Assembly: GCA_017165825.1 (NCBI GenBank)
Contig: CM029367.1
Location: 5,110,724-5,174,723 of the forward strand
Length of the DNA stretch: 64,000 bases
Source of the DNA: Hepsetus odoe
Taxonomy: Eukaryota > Chordata > Actinopteri > Characiformes > Hepsetidae
Reading direction: 5' to 3'
Shown: positions 44,249-55,611 of the stretch, piece after piece
Layout of the letters: each line of letters starts with the position of its first letter
Position numbering within the stretch: the first letter of the stretch is position 1
The notes under the pieces: model-generated
Seen by the model: the letters and a program-made list of their open reading frames with translations, nothing else
Database searches by the model: none
Told to the model about the DNA's origin: nothing
Program-made: the position numbers and the translations under genes

Positions 44249-45084
44249 GGGTTTTTGGATCCAATCACAACAATACAGGCAGCATAGTTCTTCTACATTA
44301 AGTAAACGATTTGCAATTTCAATAAACTTGTTCACGACTCCCTATGCAGTTCCCTTCCAACAGTTCCTGAAAACCCATTACAATCCACTATTAAGGGAAC
44401 TACAGAAGAGGATTAGAGGGCATCTAAAGTCTTTCAATATCTCAGCAACAGTTAAGAAAAGATGCTGTTCTCTTTTTAAACATTGTGACCCAGGACTTGA
44501 CAGTCTGCTTGCTTTCCTGCCAGAGGGATATTTCATAAGAATCTGTTTCTTGATTGACAGCTGTTTCCTTTGTATCATCACTGCATATCTCTGATCTTCT
44601 TAGCCATGCTCACATAATAAGTGAGCTGACGATGGAAGTCTACTACATTTCAGGCATGCAAGCAGTTCTGTACATCAACAGAGACCAAAAGAGCTGTCAG
44701 AAGTACCAAGGGCATCTACAGCAAACACACTCTGACAGTTTGGCCTATTCCAAACCAGTCAAGACTGCAAAAGGTTCTCAAAAAAGCTTAGTTCAAGAGC
44801 GCACACACAAAAACGGGTTCCATGACAATGGCGATTCTTCATAGTCTATTCAGACATTTCAGACATATTCATTCCTCGGGCTTACTCGAGTTATATTCAT
44901 GGTGCAATGATGAATAAATACAGCCTAAACGCGAACTAGGCAACAGCGGCAGGCAGTTTTCCGTGTTACAAGATAAACTTTGTGTGCAGGTAGTGCTGAT
45001 GCTGGTAAATTTGCCAGTGTAAAATCTGCATCTCAAAGTGTGTCAGTAACTATGAAGTAGTGTAGTGTCAATGGTCAAACAGTA
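44249..45084. other. unique DNA, nothing recognised
   Basis: Short frames on both strands lack domains. Confidence 0.4.
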
Positions 45085-45243
45085 GGTTGCCCTGAGGTAG
45101 CCTTGAGCAAGGTGCCGTCCCCATCACTGCTCCCGGGGTGCTTTAAATAGCTGCCCCCTGCTTCATGGTGTTTATGAGTGAAATGCAGAGGAAGCATTCT
45201 GTCGTGTTTCACAATGAAAAGTGGTCAATTTCACTTCACTTCA
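45085..45243 (+). mobile_element. SINE-A 3' part, plus
   Basis: Starts at GTTGCCCTGAGGTAGCCTTG and runs to the tail TTTCACTTCACTTC; head missing. Confidence 0.8.
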
Positions 45244-45731
45244 GCGCTAACATAGACCATGTTTATCTGCTGTTTATGCTCAAAAAACTCAGGGATAAGC
45301 CAAGACCCAGACAGGCCGGTGGATTTCATTATCCATTGTTTGCCCGGAGATCCAAAACAAAATCAAAACTAAAACTCGGGGACAAAAGTGTCCCAGAGAG
45401 ATCAGTAAATTCAGGTTTGTTGAGGGTGGTGTGATCTACCTGTGTGGTGGACGGTTTTGGTGTTTCCTGAGAGCAAGTCCATCGATCTCCGTGAGGGTCT
45501 CCTGAGTTCCATGCCAGCTGCTACACCGAGTCGGTGAAACTACTGTTATTGTTCTCCCAACCTGAACTTCAGATCAGCTGCATCAGACTGGCTTTTCTGC
45601 AGGAGCTGCTGCCATAATGATTAAAGTTTTCCCCACTCAAAGAGAGCTTCCACCGTTAGATTTTGCTCCGTGTGGGTCTGTTTTTGTTGTAGTGCTGTTG
45701 TACAGATTTGCAAATCCCTTACTAATAAATA
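45244..45731. other. unique DNA
   Basis: Nothing recognised. Confidence 0.4.
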
Positions 45732-46164
45732 CAGCACTACGCAAAAATCCTGAGCCACCCCTCATTTCCTTTTGTGAGGAAATCACCTTCTTGATGCAAC
45801 AATACTACCATTTGCTTGCCAAAATGTCTTCTCTTCAACACATGGAGTAGATTAAATGAAAGAAATGGGGACAAATGTTTTACTGCAACGGTTCCAGCCA
45901 CTCAGCATCCATCACAAATAAAAGAATCGCCAGCCTGCTCATCTGGAATCATCTGCACCTGTTTCTTCACTGCTTCATGTCTTAAGTTGAATGATTCATA
46001 TGTTGGTCACTGAGTGGTTTAATGAACAAGAAACAACCCTCTGAAACCGGTCAGGTTCGGGGACTGTACTGAAAATGGGAGCCAAAAATGATTTCTCAAG
46101 ACAATTTGGCTTCTTGAAAGAAAAATATGAAGAAATTAATGATGGCTCAAAATTTTTTGCACAG
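45732..46164. mobile_element. MITE, CAGYACTGTGCAAAAA-type ends
   Basis: Left end CAGCACTACGCAAAAATCC then TGAGCCACC; right end GGCTCAAAATTTTTTGCACAG followed by TA (46165-46166); TA also precedes the left end (45730-45731). 433 bp, non-coding. The GAGCCA/TGGCTC block inside both ends is shared with the right end of 37932-38427. Confidence 0.7.
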
Positions 46165-46228
46165 TAAAAATAGCCGTTGTCCAGGTTAAGGACAGGTAGT
46201 AAGCCGGACAGAGCTGAGAGGGACACTG

Positions 46229-46432
46229 TAAGTGAAGTGAAAGTGACTATCATTGTGAAACAGCACAGCACAAAGTATTACACAACAAAATGCACCCTCT
46301 GCGATGTGTTGTGTTTGGGGAGCTACTTAAAATGCCTGGGGAGCAGTGATGGGGACGGTACCTTGCTCAAGAGTACATCAGGGCAACCTACTGGTCTGGG
46401 ACTTGAACCCATGACTTTCTGATCCCAGGGCT
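46229..46432 (-). mobile_element. SINE-A copy, minus, head truncated
   Basis: Tail complement AAGTGAAGTGAAAGTGAC through box B complement GGGACTTGAACCCATGAC; stops before box A. Confidence 0.8.
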
Positions 46433-46837
46433 GGAATATAAGAGACAGAATATAATCCATCTCGTCACCCACCCTCGGCACCGTCCTCCATTTGCCAGTG
46501 CAACTGTACGTCTCAGCAGCGGCGCTGCCATTTTTCCCATGCTAGACTGAAAGTGATCCATGACCCAATGTGTGTCTATCACATTGAAACATATCTTTTA
46601 TTTCGGTTCATTTCATAAACATTTATTGGCCTGACAGGTCAGCTGCTTAAAATATGAATTACAGCAGCAAGAACTATTATGATTATACACATTACAATAT
46701 TATCATTGCCAGAACAGACATCACCATCATTGCTCTCTGCATGTTTCTCTACTTCTTCCCCAGCGGTTCTGATTACACTGGAGCTTTACAAAACGGTGAC
46801 CTCCCTCGCTCGGTGGCTGACCCTTACACAATGAGTC
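46433..46837. other. unique DNA
   Basis: Nothing recognised. Confidence 0.4.
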
Positions 46838-46905
46838 TGTCACGTGGCGGGGGGCGGGGCTCGCACACAGGTGCCCAGCGACCTCGCTGGCACCGGCGCG
46901 TTACA
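46838..46905 (+). mobile_element. 68-bp miniature element of the TGTNAC family
   Basis: Begins TGTCACG, ends CGTTACA, with a perfect 5-bp duplication GAGTC (46833-46837 and 46906-46910). The ends and duplication length match the solo LTRs and the 3.2-kb element. The interior is GC-rich and includes a strong hairpin with arms around GGTGCCCAGCGA and TCGCTGGCACC (46870-46894). No promoter or polyadenylation signal fits inside. Could be an extreme deletion derivative or a different element with similar ends. Confidence 0.6.
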
Positions 46906-46910
46906 GAGTC

Positions 46911-47959
46911 ATCTCTGTTTCTGTGGCAACATGCCACTCTCTTATCTTTAGAAGACCATGACTAGAAGATGGGCAGTGTAAAGGAGATTAGAAGTGACGA
47001 CCACACACAAGCGCAGAAACACTCAAGTGGCAACAGAGTCAATACATCTGAAGTGGCCACGGTCCCGTCTCAGTGGAGTCGCCGGAGGAGTGCATCGTTA
47101 TGGAGGTCAAGGCTAGAGAGTTCTCTGTCTTTCTGTCGGAGCTAAAAAAAATATTCCTTTGGTGTAATCGATACATTGACCTGCCGTTGATATTCTTCTC
47201 AATCTGGATATGATCTGGAATGATGACCTTTCTTCTTTTTCTACAATATATCCAAGGATACTAGGTCACAAACTACGCAGATAAAATCAAATAAAAAAAC
47301 TTTCTAAATCTAACATTGTTATGCATTATATTATATTAAAAATATTATAAATATTTTAATTTTTACCATAATTGTTATTGTATTATTTCAATATTAATTA
47401 AGTTTACTCTTTAAAATAGGCCATACTTTTTACATGGGCTATTTATCTTCCCTGATACACTCATATTTGGACAGAAATATTGATTTGACAATTTGAAAAT
47501 GAGTTTTTTTCCAAAAAAAGGGTCCTGTCCATTTCATAAAGAATTCATATTCCGATATTCATTGTCATGTTATTCGTCATTTATTTATCCTCTAAGGCTT
47601 TCATTTTAGGCCTTAGAGATCTCAAAGGCTGTGTCACACATTTTAACCCCTTTGGTTTTCAACAAAACTCTGCAATAATAATACAATAATAATTTCTAGT
47701 TTGTTTTTACCCAAAGGCTTAAAGGTTTAGATTCATGCATCAAAAATCTTAATGTTGTATGATACGTTTATAAGTGTATTGTGGTAAGAAGGATCTTTCA
47801 GTCCTCTTCTGATTTGTTGCTGATTTACATACATTTATGATTTTTGTCTGATTTTGCACTTTGCAGAAGAGTTTTATAACTAATACTTTATAAAACGGCA
47901 TCGACAAAAAATATCGGACTGTTGTTCAGCTGGCTTCTTCCACACATTCATACTCTGCT
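46911..47959. other. AT-rich unique DNA
   Basis: 47290-47420 is almost pure A/T. Nothing else recognised. Confidence 0.4.
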
Positions 47960-48210
47960 GGGGCAGCGGTGGCCTAGTTGTTAGGGTGTTGGCACAGAAT
48001 CGGAAGATTGTGGGTTCAAACCCCTTACCAATAGGTTGCCCTAAGGTACCCCTGAGCAAGGTACTGTCCCTGTCACTGCTCCCTGGGCTCTTTCATAGCT
48101 TCCCACTGCTGCACTGTGTGTGTTTGTGCATGGGTTAAATGCAGAAGTCCAATTTCGTTGTGGCTTGCTGTGTTGTGTGTTCTCACAATGACAAGAATAG
48201 GCACTTTCAA
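47960..48210 (+). mobile_element. SINE-A copy, plus, full length
   Basis: Head GGGGCAGCGGTGGCCTAGTTG, box B GGGTTCAAACCCC, middle AGGTACCCCTGAGCAAGGTAC, tail AGAATAGGCACTTTCAAA. Confidence 0.88.
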
Positions 48211-48224
48211 ATGTTCTGTTCTCC

Positions 48225-48385
48225 CTCTTTATTGTTTTGTCTGCACTTGTCTAGTCTCTAGTCTTACGTCATGTCTTATGTCGTCTCATGTGCAGCTCCA
48301 GGGTCCTGCAGGAGCGTTGCTTCGTTTCACTGTGTACATGGCTGAAATGACAGACAAAGAGTCAAGTCAAGTAGGTTTTATTATC
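48225..48385 (+). mobile_element. 3' end of Rex1/L2-type LINE, plus
   Basis: CAGCTCCAGGGTCCTGCAGG, then GTACATGGCTGAAATGACAG and AAGTCAAGTAGG, the opposite orientation of the tails at 36526 and 53177. Coding part absent. Confidence 0.7.
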
Positions 48386-49489
48386 TTGACTTTGTCAGCC
48401 TTTTATGCATTAAAACTGATCGAATTCCTGAATCAGTGATTGGCTTGTTGGAGAACTTTGCAAATTGTAGTAACGTAACCTTTCGAGCAGGGTGGCTAAA
48501 GACAACGTGGGGTTATGTGAATGATCTGCAAGTGCAGCTATTAGCTCTAATGACCAACGCTCTTCTGCTGGCCACTGCCCTCACACGAGACGAGGCCCAG
48601 GTTTCCACAACATGACGTCTCCCCACCGCAGCAGCCATTAAAATAAACAGGTCTGTTCTCTGGCTCTGCAGTGAGTAAAGGTTTCATTTAAACCCAGTGA
48701 AATTTACAATCTAATCTGCAAAGCAGTTGACAAAGCTTTAATGCTTTTTCTCCCCAAATACTTGGTAGGAGGGCTGTTAATAACAAGTGCATTAAAACCA
48801 AAGCCTTTCTTGATGGCAAAGTTAGAGTTGTTGGACTATTAAAATGAAAAGAAAGCTGTGTTAGGACTTCTTTCTTTGCTTTGTTTACAGCACGCAGATA
48901 AGTAATATAATCATTAATCAGTGTGAACAAATGGGGGAAAAGTAGACAGAAGGGTGAAGTGGGATTTGCTTTAATTACAGTGTTTCAGAAAAAAGACTGA
49001 AGATTCTCTCTGCATGATCTTACAGCCTGCCTGCAGCCCCTGTGATCAATGTCTTTATTTCTTAATGAGACTTTGTACCACATAAGCGACAAGCAGAAGA
49101 TCTATTCCCTCTGTGACTTGAACCGTTTCTGTTTATTTCCTAAGGTTAAAGCTTGGGTTTAGGGCTTTAGGAAAATACTTCTAAACATATTAAACATTGG
49201 TATTTATAGTGGACTCTGTTATCCAGTGATATGTCCAAAAAAAAAGAATAAATCGTGCACACAGCCAGGCAGTTTTCTAAGACAAACGATCACAGTAGAA
49301 TAGATCATAAAGAATAGACGAAGAGCTCAGTGAGGGTTTTATCATACCACCCTTCCCATGGTCGCTCCAGTCAACAGGAGTACTATTATTAAGAAGTGAA
49401 AACTAAAAGCAAAGCAACACACCAGAAAAACTCAAAGACTTCCAATGGCTGAAGCTGTTACTGCATACAAATAAAATGTCCTCTGGTGC
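48386..49489. other. 1.1 kb unique, possible conserved noncoding DNA
   Basis: 48480-48960 is repeat-free, of balanced composition and without frames, another candidate for conserved noncoding sequence (inference). Confidence 0.3.
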
Positions 49490-49965
49490 AGCACTCACCC
49501 CCAAGGTCCGAACAGCACTCTGGAAGCAACAGAAATGCTCATGAGGAGTTTCCATGGTGACCTTGATGGCTGAGCCATTGCAACAGAAAGCCTAAGATCA
49601 CTGAGCATCTGCAAAAGTGGCGTAAATTGCATTCTGCAGCAGCAGTGTTTGTGGCATGAAGGCTTCCTGCCCAAATACATTATACTAGCTCTAAAGTTTG
49701 GTGGAGGAGGAATAATGGTACAGGGCTGATTCAGAGCCTTTAATTTCAAATTGAGGTGGTTACAATTTTGCAGCAACAACGTAAAGCCTGCATGCATGAA
49801 GCTCTGACCTGAGAACTAAAGAAGCAGAAGGATCTTATGAGCCAAACCTCATCACCCAACATGGGTTTGGAATTGAAATTCTGCAAAGGGTTAAAACATG
49901 TGGTTTCTATGATAATCCTGCCTTTGGCAAAGCTTTCAAGAGCTGGACTTAACTTTTGGCACATG
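49490..49965 (+). mobile_element. Tc1-like transposase relic, plus
   Basis: Degenerate match to a common fish Tc1 transposase: GAGGAGTTTCCATGGTGACC (usual SFHG), GCCTAAGATCACTGAGCATC (usual KPKIT) and TAAAGTTTGGTGGAGGAGGA (usual KFGGGGIMVWG), and ends with TTTGGCACATGCAAGGCG. GAACCTCATCACCCAACAT occurs twice (49844 and 49973). No ends identified. Confidence 0.65.
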
Positions 49966-52039
49966 CAAGGCGAACCTCATCACCCAACATAATCAACTGA
50001 TCTCACGTGCTTGACAAAAACAAGTGTGTGTTTCAGCGGGAGATCCTTTTATTTGCTGTTGCAGTGCAGTCGCACACTCATCCTGATCTCAATAAGACCT
50101 TAGTTATTGGCAGGCTCAGACAGAGACCACTGTGTCACCTAAATAGGCCAAGCATTTCCCAATGTGCCTCTCAATTGGCCAATCGCCTCTCTCTCTCGCA
50201 CACCCGCCTACTTACATTCTCTTTGTATTAGAACTACAGGATGTCCTTTGACATTTATCAGTTAAGCCCCATGTGGATTGATGTCTTTTATTGATCCCTT
50301 AAAGAATCAGGTCCTATACACCTTCTTCTGCTGCAGAAGGTCAGGAGGTCCTGAGATAGTCCTTAGTTCCACTTCAAAATTTTCTAGCTAAATAAATTAT
50401 ATCATCTATCCATCTCTACATATATCTATATAAAACATTTTAATGTGGCCAACTCTCATAACTGGACACTGACATCTGTCCCCTTCCTTTCCTTTTTCAT
50501 CTTCTCCCCCTCCTCCTTCACTTCATCCTACCCTTCTGTGGATTACATATTCTGCCTCTTCCAATTTATCTCCATCTTCATCTTTCTATATATTTTAATA
50601 AAACCATTCACTTATGGTGAAACTAAATGTCACTTCTTTGATTATCCACTCTCCTGCCCAACCTTGATGTGTCAAATAGTGTCGGGTGCTAGACACCAAG
50701 ACTGGGAACCCCTGGAGAATCTCTTTTAGACCATTAAAAATGTGAATTTTTTGGAACATTTGATTTTCTTCCTGAGAATGGCAGAAAAGCAGGAAACATC
50801 TATGAAAATAAGTATTCAGTGAAGAAGGAGAAAAGTTGAGTTAGTACAGAGGGCAGAGGGATGAGCTCCACCCAGTTGTGTAATCACTCCACCTAAACAT
50901 CCTTAACCTTTACTCACACGCTGAGGTTTGCATAAAGACACATTCAAGTGTTTGGGGATCGTTTCCATTTAAAATGAGCCAGTTAAATGGTTGTGGGAAG
51001 CTAATGACGGTCTGCTCCAAAACTGCCAGGACATACAAGTCCTCCACTGAACAGCCCAAGTCCACTCACAGTATTGACACTACATTGTTTTTTCCATGAT
51101 GTCTCCTGGGAAATGGCCCAATCGATATAGGCACTCTGCTGATGCTTCAGTGAATTCTCCAGTTTCCCATCAAAGAGGGTCCAGAATGGACATGTGTCTT
51201 TGTGACTGCCTGCCTCAGTACTGCTCAGACACACAGCACCAGTCACGAGGTTTTTCAACTAAAGGAAAAAATTTAATTTAGGGTCTAGTATTTACGAAAA
51301 TATAGAAAAATGTTAAAATCTTTTGGTTGTGATTTGATGCAAGTGATCTTTAAACCTCCAAAAAGATTATTAATGCATCTGTAATGATTGTAATATTTAT
51401 AAATTATCTTTTATTTTTTTTAATCTCTCTTAAGGATATTTTCACTGAACTATTCAAACAGCTGTAAATGGAACGTTCACTGTAAAAAAGCCTGAAATGA
51501 AATACAGGGAAAATCTGAGTGAAGTAGCACAGTGATGGTCTCTATACGTCGTGGCTAAACAACGCGCTGCTACTCGACTGCCTGCTTCAATTCCAGGAAA
51601 AGTGGAAGGAGGGATTGGCTCAAATGCTGTGCTGAGAGGGAACATCATCCTCCGTTATGACCGAAATGCATCCATCATCAATTCCCTCGATCTGAAGAAG
51701 CAGACCAATAATACCAATAATAATTCCAATAATAAGAAGAAAGAAATTATAATAAGTAAATCAAAATAAAAATAACTGTATGTTAAATAAATATTACATT
51801 TCTTTGATGAAAAAAAATAAAAACAATACATAAAAACATAAAAACATCATCAGGTATTTATACTTCAATATTTAATGCCATAAATCTTTTTTGGCTACTC
51901 CGATATTTCATTTTTAGAGATATTTTATGAATTTGGCCATTTTTGAACATTGCCTCCTGCATTTTTGTGCAATTTTTGGGCTGAAAATATGAACGTATAT
52001 GTTGATTCATTCTATGGGCTGTTAAATAGCTGGGGTCAG
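49966..52039. other. 2 kb without recognised gene or repeat
   Basis: AT-rich; 51700-51840 is highly A-rich. A 94-codon plus frame (50445-50729) is hydrophobic because of a CT-rich stretch and has no recognisable domain. Confidence 0.4.
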
Positions 52040-52044
52040 AAGAG

Positions 52045-52300
52045 TAATAAGGAGTGTGGTAGTGAGACCAGCTATGTTACGCGGGCGAGTTGAAGATGCT
52101 GAGATTTGCATTGGGGTGACGAGGATGGACAGGATTAGGAAAGGGTTCATTCGAGGGACAGCTCATTTTGGACAATTTGAAGACAAAGAGAGAGAGAAGA
52201 ATCCAGAGAATCCAGGCTGCGTTGGTTTGAACATGTGCAGAGAAGAGACGAGGAGGTTGAAGGATGTGGAGGATGGAACTGTCTGGAAATAAATTTAGAA
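52045..52300 (+). mobile_element. RTE-type LINE 3' coding fragment, plus
   Basis: GTAGTGAGACCAGCTATGTT, then coding like GVTRMDRIRKGFIRGTA and GCVGLNMCREETRRL with an internal 11-codon insertion of repeated AGAGA/CCAGAGAATCC text. Ends before the shared 3' end. Confidence 0.75.
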
Positions 52301-52515
52301 AAAAATGAAGGGAAGTCTCACGTCACTCAGAAAAAAAAAGGAAAGGTGAAGCACAGAGCTGTAGCCCTGAGAGAAGAGAGGGAATAAGATGTGACATTTC
52401 AACAGGATTGAGTAAGATATACAGAGAGCTTCCCTTGAGCTTTGCTGAGGTGTTCAGAGGGAAGTTCCGCTGTCGTTCTTTATATTGAGCCATCAGACTC
52501 GCAATTCAACACAGA

Positions 52516-53166
52516 CCCCTGCTCCTTCCTCTTCTCCTCTTCTTCCTTCTTCACCTCTCTCTTTTCCTCCTTTTTAGCATCTCATTCTCTGCTTTTTCAA
52601 GCCTTCCTTATTCTTCTCTCTGTAACTCATTCTATTTCTATTCTTCCTTCATTCTCCACTTTGCCTTTAACACACCCCTCCTTTTCATGTGTTTATCCCC
52701 TTTTCACATCCTTTTTCTTCCCTCTCTCTTCTGTCCTCCTCTTTCTGCTCTTCTCCCTATACCTCATTCCCTCTTCCCCTTCATCTCCTTCTCTTTTTCC
52801 TCCTTTTTCATCTGCTTCTCTTCTTTATACTCTTTTTCTTTCCTCTCTCTTCTATCCGCCTCCTCCTTTTCCCTCTTCATTCTCCTTTCCTTTCTCCTTT
52901 TTCCTCTGCATCTCCCTCTGCATCTGCCCCTGCTCCCCTTTACTTCCTTTCCATCTTTCTACTCTCCCCTTCAGTCCTCTTCTTACTCCATCTTTTTTTG
53001 TTCTTTCCCTTCCAGCGCCTCATCTTCTCCTCCTCTAACCCTTCCTGCTTTCTCTGTCCTTCTTCCTACCCCTCTATGGCCCACATCCCCCTGCTTCTCT
53101 TTCTTTGCCTTCTTCCTCTTCTCCATCTTTCCCCCTCCACCACCTCTTCCTCTCTCCTTCCCTGTT
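52516..53166. repeat. polypyrimidine tract, left part
   Basis: About 650 bp of C and T with few purines, not a simple repeat. It continues at 55602-55870 beyond the inserted LINE. The long Ser/Phe/Pro/Leu-rich open frames here reflect composition, not genes. Mirror-symmetric runs could adopt H-DNA. Confidence 0.85.
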
Positions 53167-53489
53167 CTCTCATTCAAGTCAAGTCAAGTCAAGTAGGATT
53201 TAATTGTCATTTCAGCCATATACACAGTACACAGTGAAACGAAATAACGTTCCTCCAGGACCCTGGTGCTACACACAAGACAAGACACAAGACAACATAA
53301 GACACAAGACGGGGCAACAAGTGCAAGACAAGACAGACAACAACAGACGGCACGACAGACAGTACGTTCATCCGTGGAGCAGGTAGATTATGCAGGTAGA
53401 TTATGTGTAGCAGTGTGGTGGAGCAGTGTTATTGAATTTAAAGTGCAAGAGTGCAACATGACATAAATAAATAAATGCGGGATGAAAAG

Positions 53490-53990
53490 TGGACTGGGTT
53501 TAAGAGTTCAAGATATTGGTGGTTTCAGAGTTCAAGAGTCTGATGGCCAGGGGGAAGAAACTGTTTCCCATCCTGGAAGTGGAGGCCCGTATGCTGCGGA
53601 ACCTTTTCCCGGATGGCAGGAGGGAGAAGAGAGTGTGGGAAGGGTGGGAGGGATCATCCACAATGCTGGTTGCTTTGCGGATGCAGCAAGTGGTGAAAAT
53701 GTCCTGTACAGAGGGCAGAGAGATCCCGATGATCTCTTCAGCTGTTCTCACTACCCGTTGTAGGGACTTGTGGTCTAAGACGTTGCAGTTCCCGTACCAG
53801 GCAGTAATGCAGCCGCTCAGGATGCTCTCAATGGTTCCTCTGTAGAAGATGGTGAGGATGGAAGGTGGGAGATGGGCTTTCCTCAGTCTGCGCGGGAAGT
53901 AGAGGCGCTGCTGGGCTTTCTTTGTGATGGAGTTGGTGTTGAGGGACCACGTGAGGTTGTCAGTGATGTGAACACCAAGAAACTGTGGTC
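53490..53990 (-). pseudogene. LINE reverse transcriptase C-terminal part
   Basis: Two minus-strand frames hold FLGVHITDNLTW, SITKKAQQRLYF and LRKAHLPPSILT, then ITAWYGNCNVLD, SLQRVVRTAEEIIG and DPSHPSHTLFSLLPSGKR, the usual end of Rex1/L2-type proteins. The catalytic FADD block and fingers are not in the window. The part is out of frame with the endonuclease upstream. Confidence 0.8.
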
Positions 53991-55519
53991 AGACAGAGAA
54001 TCTGGTCGTTCGGAGGAGGGGTGGTCTTCCTCATACGCGTGTCGTTCACTGCATCAAACCGTGCGTAGAAGTGGTTCAGCGCATCTGGAAGGGTGGGGTC
54101 ACCGTCACAGGCAGGTGGATATGTCCTGTAGTTGGTGAGGGCCTGGATGCCCTGCCACATGCGCCGCGTGTCACCAGTGTTCTTGAAGTGGCCATGGATT
54201 CTCTCTGCGTGAGCTCGCTTCGCCGCTCTGATGGCCCGAGACAGGTTTGCCCTCGCTTTTCTTAGGGCGGCCTCGTCCCCTGACTTGAAGGCCTTGTCCC
54301 GGGTTCTCAGGAGTCTGCGCAGCGCCGCGGTCATCCATGGCTTCTGGTTGGGTCGTGATATGATGAACTTGGAGACAGTAACATCCTCAATGCACTTGCT
54401 TATGTAGCCAGTCACTGAAGCTGTGTACTCCTCCAGGTTGATGGAGTCACCGTAGGTTGCAGCCTCCCTGAACATGTCCCAGTCGGTGCGTTCGAAGCAG
54501 TCCTGAAGAACAGAGATGGCTCCTGTGGGCCAGGTCTTTACTTGCTTCAGGGTGGGTCTCACGCGCCTGACGATGGGTCTGTACGCTGGGATCAGCAGCA
54601 CAGAGATGTGGTCTGAGTGTCCGAGGTGGGGGCGGGGCTCCGCTCTGTACGCGCCGGCCATGTTTGTGTAAACACAGTCCAGCGTGTTTTCCCCCCTCGT
54701 TGCAAAGTTCACATGTTGATGGAATTTAGGGAGAACTGACTTGAGATTTGCATGGTTGAAATCTCCGGCAACAATAAACAGTCCATCTGGGTGGAAGTTT
54801 TGGAGTCCGCTGTTAATTCCATAAAGTTCAGCCAGCGAGCTGTTAGCATTAGCGCTGTTAGCGCTAGCACTGGGTGGAATGTAGACCGCCGTAATAAACA
54901 CTGTAGAGAACTCCCTGGGCAAATAAAACGGTCTGCACCTGACTGTTATCACCTCCAGCAGTGTTGTGCAGTGTACTGAGACCAGCACAGCGTTTGTACA
55001 CCATTGTGTGTTTACGTAAACACACAGCCCCCCTCTGCGAGTCTTCCCAGACAGAGCTGAGTTTCTGTCCGCACGAAACGCGGAGAGTCCGGCGAGCTGG
55101 ATGGCGGTGTCCGGAACACTGTCGCTGAGCCATGTCTCCGTAAAAACAAAAACACAGCAGTCTCTGTACTCACTCTGGGTGTTCAGCTGGAGTCGTATAC
55201 AGTCCAGTTTATTATCCAGGGAGCGGACATTGGCGAGAAGGACGGACAGGATGGCCGGTCGGCTAGCGTTAGCCTTGAGCTGAGCCCGGACCCCAGCACG
55301 CTTGCCGCGTTTCTGTTTCCTCTCGCTCCGCTTCCTATGTCCTCTCAGTCGGCCAGGTTCAGCAGGCGATCTCGGGGACTGAAGGCCTGGTCTTCTCAGC
55401 ACGCCGAGCTCCCGTAGCGTTGTTCGGAGAGTAGCTGGAAGACTGAATCCTGGCTGATTCCTGAGCTCCAGCAGTGTTTGGCAGTTAAATTTAAGAGCAT
55501 TCACGGATGTGACGCTCAT
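53960..55519 (-). CDS. LINE apurinic-like endonuclease, RT-less remnant
   Basis: About 519 codons from the ATG at 55519 (the frame is open two codons further up, without ATG). The endonuclease nicks the target strand to prime LINE reverse transcription. All expected blocks are present: NVRSLDNK (Asn about residue 97), FTETWLSD (Glu 128), AVYIPPSA, VAGDFNHANL (Asp 253, Asn 255), LDCVYTNM and LGHSDHISVLL (Asp 303, His 304). An arginine-rich segment (residues 47-80) precedes the domain. After it comes the usual linker (RPNQKPWMTAALRRLLRTRDK, residues about 385-405) and the frame then runs into the deletion at about 53990 and ends in 13 foreign codons. It has no stop before that, so an RT-less endonuclease could in principle be translated. 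No evidence of expression. Confidence 0.85.
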   Translation of the reverse strand: MSVTSVNALKFNCQTLLELRNQPGFSLPATLRTTLRELGVLRRPGLQSPRSPAEPGRLRGHRKRSERKQKRGKRAGVRAQLKANASRPAILSVLLANVRSLDNKLDCIRLQLNTQSEYRDCCVFVFTETWLSDSVPDTAIQLAGLSAFRADRNSALSGKTRRGGLCVYVNTQWCTNAVLVSVHCTTLLEVITVRCRPFYLPREFSTVFITAVYIPPSASANSANANSSLAELYGINSGLQNFHPDGLFIVAGDFNHANLKSVLPKFHQHVNFATRGENTLDCVYTNMAGAYRAEPRPHLGHSDHISVLLIPAYRPIVRRVRPTLKQVKTWPTGAISVLQDCFERTDWDMFREAATYGDSINLEEYTASVTGYISKCIEDVTVSKFIISRPNQKPWMTAALRRLLRTRDKAFKSGDEAALRKARANLSRAIRAAKRAHAERIHGHFKNTGDTRRMWQGIQALTNYRTYPPACDGDPTLPDALNHFYARFDAVNDTRMRKTTPPPNDQILCLTTVSWCSHH

Positions 55520-55611
55520 GTGCAAGTCTTATGGTGAAAAGTAGTCGGATGAAAGACTTTTTACAGACTTTAGCACCAAAATTTGGACCCCGGAGCGGCC
55601 GCTCTCATTCA

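Larger units (their letters stand above)
53177..55601 (-). mobile_element. Rex1/L2-type LINE with internal deletion (2.4 kb)
   Basis: Flanked by a 10-bp duplication CTCTCATTCA (53167-53176 and 55602-55611), so both ends of the insertion are present. Read on the minus strand: a 5' leader of about 80 bp, an endonuclease frame (55519-53960), a deletion that removes the RT core, the RT C-terminal end and thumb (about 53990-53490, e.g. TWSLNTNSITKKAQQRLYF), a 3' UTR, and a tail of TTGAC repeats at 53177-53195. An intact element of this type should be roughly 1 kb longer. The clade call (Rex1, L2 or CR1 group) is by motif style. Confidence 0.85.

Noticed and set aside
44013..44594. 193-codon plus frame
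   Set aside because: Its first 75 codons are antisense SINE-A and the rest has no domain; it runs across a SINE boundary.
52442..53237. Ser/Phe/Leu-rich proteins of 169-198 codons
   Set aside because: Three overlapping frames are open at once because the tract is nearly all C and T; this is composition.
53500..53845. Plus-strand frames of 83-109 codons
   Set aside because: They are antisense to the LINE RT C-terminus.
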